From Spirodela intermedia (taxonomy: Eukaryota; Streptophyta; Magnoliopsida; Alismatales; Araceae), in the NCBI GenBank assembly GCA_902729315.2, contig LR746268.1, forward strand, positions 9,059,005 to 9,123,004: a DNA stretch of 64,000 nucleotides, read 5' to 3'. The stretch's first letter is position 1. Each line of letters starts with the position of its first letter. A program made the translations under genes and the position numbers. Shown here one piece after another: positions 59,801 through 64,000 of this stretch. Under the pieces are notes generated by a model. It was not told where the DNA came from, searched no databases, and saw only the letters and a list, made by a program, of their open reading frames with translations.

Positions 59801-62770
59801 ATGTAGACATCCGATAGCCACTTTTTACCGTCCCATCCACCATACCTTCAATTGTTGTTGTTTAAAGTTCTTGTTAGAATCATTTTTCTCAGAAAATTTG
59901 AAAACCAGGAACACAAGTAAATGATACATACATCACAATTTTCCGATTGCCAATAGCTGAAGCAGCAGCAAAGTCCCGTGGAGATGGTAAATCACCATAG
60001 CTAGTCAACTCTGACCATTGCCAAATATCTGAAGGAAACGTGTCAATAGGTAATCAAAGAGGGCAAGTAAAATATTCTGCGAGGTTCTAAAGAGGAGAGT
60101 TTCACAGTTCACAAAAAAATCTTCAAGTATCCTTTTTAAATTAGCTGCCTTAATTCAGAGCTGAACAGAGGAGGTGACCAATGAAAATGCAGATATGAGA
60201 CGCCAATATCAAGATAACTTCGAATATAACGACTCCAATGCTAAAGGATAAAAGCCAATGGACATGACAGGAAACCACACTCATGATTAAGTTTAACAAA
60301 AAAAAAAGAGTGGTGCTCACCAGTGTCCAGCATCCAGAAGTCACCTAACCTGAAAGTCCAATTTCATTTTGTCACGTTGCCATACACAGGAGACAAAATA
60401 ATATTAGAAGAAGATCTTATGATTTATCAGTCAAACCTTTTCCCACCTAGACGCCCACCAAAGACAAACATATTGCAGTCAATAGAAATAGCAACATGAA
60501 ATGCACGTGGGCACGGACCCAGTTGTCCATCAGAACCATTTCCAGTGCACTGTGGAGTAAACCACAGTTTATTCTCTGGTAATCCATTAAAAAGGATTGT
60601 AGTCAGAGACAACCAAAGGCCTGGCCTCAAATTAAAACCGATGGAGATTAGCATTGAACATCACGCCAGGGATGCCCCTGATATGAAATAATATTGCACA
60701 CATCAAATAAGAAAAGAAAGTGTTCAACAAAAATTCGAAGAGAGCATGGCAATACCTCAGGGGGAAAAAAATTATAAGCATAAAAATTTAGAAGGAAATA
60801 AATACCAGATTATTCAGTTTTTTTTTATGGTCGTAAGCAACCACAGTAAAAAAGAAATGAGTCTGCCAGATATTGCAGGTTTAGAATGATACAAACAGGC
60901 AATCAAGATACAAGCTACGAAATTAAAGATATCCACAGCGTCTAATTCTGGTCCAGTGTGGTATTAGATGAAAAAAAAAAAACTTACATCACCTTAGAAC
61001 GTTAATTGTTAAGTTTCTACTTTTCTCACGTCAGCCAAATCCCAGTTTTTGACCCAAAGATTCCCGCTAGACGTCACAACCACTATTCACCTTCATCCCC
61101 GACAGCTTTGTCCTCAGCACACCCCTCTGTCACGCTGTTAACATCAAGAAGCTGTGCCACAACAGCTACAAGGGTCTGATTACCATCTTCCACTGAACAG
61201 TTTTTACTCTCACGGACACGATTAAAGCAGACAAACTGTTGTTTCTATTTGGTTTCCATAAGATATGCATACCATTTACATGTCCTTACAGAATTACTAT
61301 TACATTTACATGTCTACCAAAAAGCTATATACTGATCTTGCGTCTTTTTAGGCTATGTATGAATCAAATTCAGTCAAAAAAACTAACTCTACTCGTTGAA
61401 TTTTTGTTTTAAAATATTTCTATAATAAAATTTATTTTACTGCATCTCCACCACCTTTTATCTTCCACCTCAGCTGAATGATAACCCTCGCATATAGTTG
61501 GAATACATTGAACTTTTGAAAAAGTCAGCTTCCTTTAGAATGCTTCTCCAAAGAGCAAAATAGAGATTTTCAAAGTCGACTATATACTTCACCTGGGACA
61601 GTAATCATATTATCTTCTTTCGAAAAGTAGATAATCATACTAAGTTCCGTTCAGAAAGTTTCCAAAGACAAATGTCTATATGCCAAACAGACCCACTCTA
61701 CTTAGACTGTAAAGCATTTAAATAAGACCTTGTCCTTCTTCGTCAGGCCCTCTCCAAAATGATGAGCCTCAAGCTGCTTCAATGCTTCTGACTACCGTAA
61801 TTGATATCATGAAAATAAAAGCCATAAACGAGGATGACGCCAACGAGAAGACAAGCCTACCTCAGAAAAAATACAGAGTTTCCATTTTCAACCCTCTAGC
61901 CCGTTTAATCTTCCTGTCAGTAAGAGCCGGACCCAAGTATTTGACAGGAGTTTTCTCTTCTGTGAGCAAGGTGCCCATCCTATCATCATGAATACCAGTT
62001 CCCACCCCTTCGGAATACGAAAATACTTATTCTCCAACCAACATATGGTATTGTCCTTTTATCTTCCCAAAAAACGATGTCTAAAACCCAGGCATTAGAT
62101 ATAGTAGTCGCATGCACTAAGATTTCCTATGAACTAAAGCCGAAATATATCCGACATAGAAAAAAAGGAATTGCAGGTAAAAGGACGCGGCAAAGAGATT
62201 AAGCTCGATCATCGCGAGCTGTGGACATCCGATTAAAGGACTGAAACAAATTGTCCTGGAATACAGTGGAATTTCTCAACATCCTGTAGTCAGCATTGGA
62301 GTGAGCCACTAAGCTAGTGATCCTACCATGTTTGCATCTGGAGTCGCAGTTCTGTGAATATTTTTGCCAACATTGCAGTTTATGAACACAATTACACTGT
62401 TCGGTACTCGATTGGCAAAAATAAAATGCCAATATATTCCAGAAACACCCATATCATCGCCGCTCCGCACCAAGATCATCCCAGAGAGACCTAGCACGGG
62501 TGCAAACAGAAGAAAGCATCGTACCTATATCATAAACGACCACATCATTGAGGAATCTTCTCTCGACAAGGCCACCGAACACGACCAGCAATGACTTCCC
62601 CACATTCACCGCCGTGTGTCCACTACCAATTAGCAATTTTCGACGGGTGTTGATCAACAAAGTCCAAAAAAAAGAAAAAGGAGAATTTTGGGAGCAAGAT
62701 TAGGGGACCACCTCCGCGGTTGGGGAGGATCCCCTCCGAAATCCGATGAATTAGCCCGAACCCAATTCAT
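53849..62770 (-). CDS. Kelch-repeat (galactose-oxidase-like beta-propeller) protein
   Basis: Sixteen coding exons: 62770-62712, 62622-62525, 60575-60437, 60349-60321, 60028-59932, 59845-59790, 59708-59601, 58325-58269, 57404-57313, 55553-55469, 55395-55243, 54894-54797, 54620-54441, 54357-54254, 54121-54028, 53908-53849. They give 502 residues. Six kelch units carry the GG doublet: [50 protein letters not shown] and [10 protein letters not shown], each followed by the usual aromatic residues. The result is a beta-propeller over about residues 18-325. A charged, probably coiled-coil C-terminus ends in [19 protein letters not shown]. No F-box, phosphatase or other catalytic domain is present, so a protein-binding scaffold is likely and no pathway can be assigned. 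The acceptor of exon 15 could instead be at 54190, adding 23 residues. The 59-bp first exon joins in frame at Pro-Arg-Ser-Gly-His. Confidence 0.88.
55044..55069. repeat. (AAATC)5 pentanucleotide repeat in kelch intron 11
   Basis: About five tandem units of AATCA/AAATC in the intron 54895-55242. Confidence 0.85.
55554..57312 (-). other. Large kelch intron 9
   Basis: This 1.76-kb AT-rich intron separates the kelch exons ending at 57313 and starting at 55553. I see only short open frames and no repeat or transposon boundary. The similar intron 2 (60576-62524) and intron 7 (58326-59600) are also without recognisable genes. Confidence 0.6.
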
Positions 62771-62891
62771 CACGCTCCCTCGTCTTCCTGTCGTCCTTTC
62801 CCTCTCTCTCCCTCTCGGGCGTTACTCGTTCGTTCCCCTGTACCGGCTAGTCAAACCCGGTGAAGTTGCTCGGCACTGAACCCGTGGGAGA

Positions 62892-62947
62892 GATCGGATC
62901 GAATTGGATCGGTTCGGATCGAATCAAATCGGATCAGATCGAATCGG
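62892..62947. repeat. Degenerate ~10-bp GGATCGAAT repeat
   Basis: Five to six imperfect copies of ATCGGATCGAAT-type sequence in tandem, about 120-180 bp upstream of the kelch start codon. Confidence 0.7.
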
Positions 62948-63854
62948 ACGGCCTGAAATCCAGCATCTGGAACCGGGTAGTCCAGCCCAATGACCGGCGT
63001 TGGACAAGGCCCATAATCTGGCCCACTTGAGGGGCACCGCAGATGGGCTTTTTATCTGCGAGCCCAGTAACCTTAGCATTCGGCGGATATTTCGGGGAAA
63101 ATATATCCCAAAATAAAAAAGGAGTGACCGTCAAGAAGCTTATGACCTCGGGAAGCGCGTACGGCCATAGGCATCAGGACGTCCAAACAGGACCCATAAA
63201 CAGTCATGTCCTTCACCCTCTTGGGCTCATAATCTGCAGCATGACCTCCGATCTCCCGAGAGCCGCCGTCACGTTGACCCACTTCTTTACTTCGGCAGCG
63301 CTGCCGTGCTCGTCGCGGGCCGCAAGGGGTGCCCCGCATCCATGTGGAGAGCCTGCTCCATCCACTCCACGTGGCATTTTCTTTCGTGGCACCACTTCTC
63401 GTCCCTTGCATGTCACTCCGCAACACGACGTCCCCGCTTCTACGGCCAAGTTTTGTCTTGGATGGTCAGCTGCCCGAACCCCCCCTCCCCTTCGAGCGAC
63501 GCCGACGCCGTCGTACTACTCGCGAGCCGTGGTACCACTCGCGACCTGTCGGCGTTAATGAGAGGGGGAGAGAGAGAGAGAGAGGGAGAGGGAGGAACTG
63601 CCGCCGTCTACGTGACGCTAACAGAAGGGACACAAAAATAAGGTGGGATCTAGATATTCTGTTGGTTAGTGAGGGGACAACTTGTTGTAGCTGTACACGT
63701 GTGTTTTTAGTAGGCGGCTGTTCAAACACGCCGCACCTCTCTCTCTCTCTCGCTCTAGGCGTCGCCTCCATCTCCTGCTCGGAGGTCCTTCCAGCATGGC
63801 CCTTTTCTTAAAGGCCCCGAGCCCCCCGAGCGTTGGGATTCCAGGAGCCACACG

Positions 63855-63886
63855 CCCCCGCCCCCCCCCGCCCCCCCCCGCCCCCC
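63855..63886 (-). other. Predicted G-quadruplex / i-motif sequence
   Basis: Four C-runs of 5, 9, 9 and 6 bases (63855-63859, 63861-63869, 63871-63879, 63881-63886) are each separated by a single G. The minus strand therefore has four long G-runs with one-base loops, the strongest type of G-quadruplex motif. It lies about 95-125 bp before the ATG at 63981. Confidence 0.75.
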
Positions 63887-63900
63887 GTCCTCTCTGTGTC

Positions 63901-63932
63901 TCTTCTTCTTCTTCTTCTTCTTCTTCTTCTTC
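63901..63932. repeat. (TTC)10 microsatellite
   Basis: Perfect trinucleotide tract about 50 bp upstream of the ATG at 63981, typical of pyrimidine-rich plant 5' UTRs. Confidence 0.9.
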
Positions 63933-63980
63933 AGTCCATTCCAGCCTCCTCAGTCGCTTGTGATCACTAGACTTACAGCT

Positions 63981-64000
63981 ATGGACACTCTTTCTGCCTC
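63981..64000 (+). CDS. Possible start of a truncated gene at the window edge
   Basis: An ATG at 63981 follows a pyrimidine-rich, TTC-repeat leader of the kind seen before plant start codons. Only six complete codons (Met-Asp-Thr-Leu-Ser-Ala) are visible before the window ends, too few to identify a family. Confidence 0.35.

Larger units (their letters stand above)
62771..63980. promoter_or_regulatory. Divergent intergenic region upstream of kelch gene
   Basis: The region holds the kelch promoter and, probably, the promoter of the next plus-strand gene. Visible: a GGATCGAAT-like repeat cluster at 62892-62947, five GCCCA/TGGGC (site II-like) motifs between 62984 and 63068, a GA tract at about 63569-63585, a CT tract at about 63738-63753, C-runs at 63855-63886 and a (TTC)n tract at 63901-63932. 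Confidence 0.5.

Noticed and set aside
63043-63811. Several 110-170 codon frames in the right-hand intergenic region
   Set aside because: Overlapping frames on both strands with repeat-derived and basic low-complexity sequence. None shows a recognisable motif or splice structure.

Overview
This is a gene-dense piece of a flowering-plant nuclear genome. Every gene carries GT-AG introns, and the products are plant-specific or plant-typical: AGCVIII kinases, a chloroplast-type neutral invertase, class II starch branching enzyme, an OTP51-type plastid splicing factor and an XS-domain protein. Several coding regions are very GC-rich (the two kinases, the phosphatase, the PPR gene) and sit beside AT-rich introns. 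That contrast fits a monocot, but the species cannot be named from sequence alone.

Layout: (1) 74-2437 (-), AGCVIII kinase, head-to-head with (2) 4656-7405 (+), a second AGC1/KIPK-like kinase. (3) 7747-9036 (+), low-molecular-weight protein tyrosine phosphatase, tightly downstream. (4) 9697-12876 (-), neutral/alkaline invertase of the chloroplast InvE type. (5) 14400-20374 (-), HDA9-type class I histone deacetylase with 14 coding exons. (6) 21097-30792 (+), FBL11-like BTB/LRR protein with 18 coding exons, divergent from HDA9 with only 722 bp between start codons. (7) 30999-33480 (+), OTP51-like PPR/LAGLIDADG protein starting 206 bp after gene 6. (8) 34612-47108 (+), starch branching enzyme II with 22 coding exons. 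(9) 48027-52931 (-), XS-domain zinc-finger protein. (10) 53849-62770 (-), kelch-repeat protein with 16 coding exons. A probable eleventh gene begins at 63981 (+) and runs off the window.

I assembled the models by hand from splice signals, reading phase and family conservation. All exon phases close, but untranslated exons and transcript ends are not resolved. No operon-like logic is expected. Thematic links are limited: two genes concern plastid carbohydrate metabolism (invertase, branching enzyme), one plastid RNA splicing, and two polar-growth or auxin-type kinases sit side by side.

The non-coding sequence is rich in AG/CT microsatellites, many placed at UTRs, splice sites or stop codons. 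It also holds a degenerate ~45-bp tandem repeat in an HDA9 intron, a tRNA-like fold-back element in a branching-enzyme intron, paired perfect hairpins in an FBL11 intron, and a strong G-quadruplex motif before the last gene. I see no CRISPR, phage, plasmid or viral content, and no wholly new system. The most notable items are an 11-Thr microsatellite inside a predicted RNA-binding XS domain, a domesticated homing-endonuclease domain in the PPR protein, and the unusual intronic repeats.
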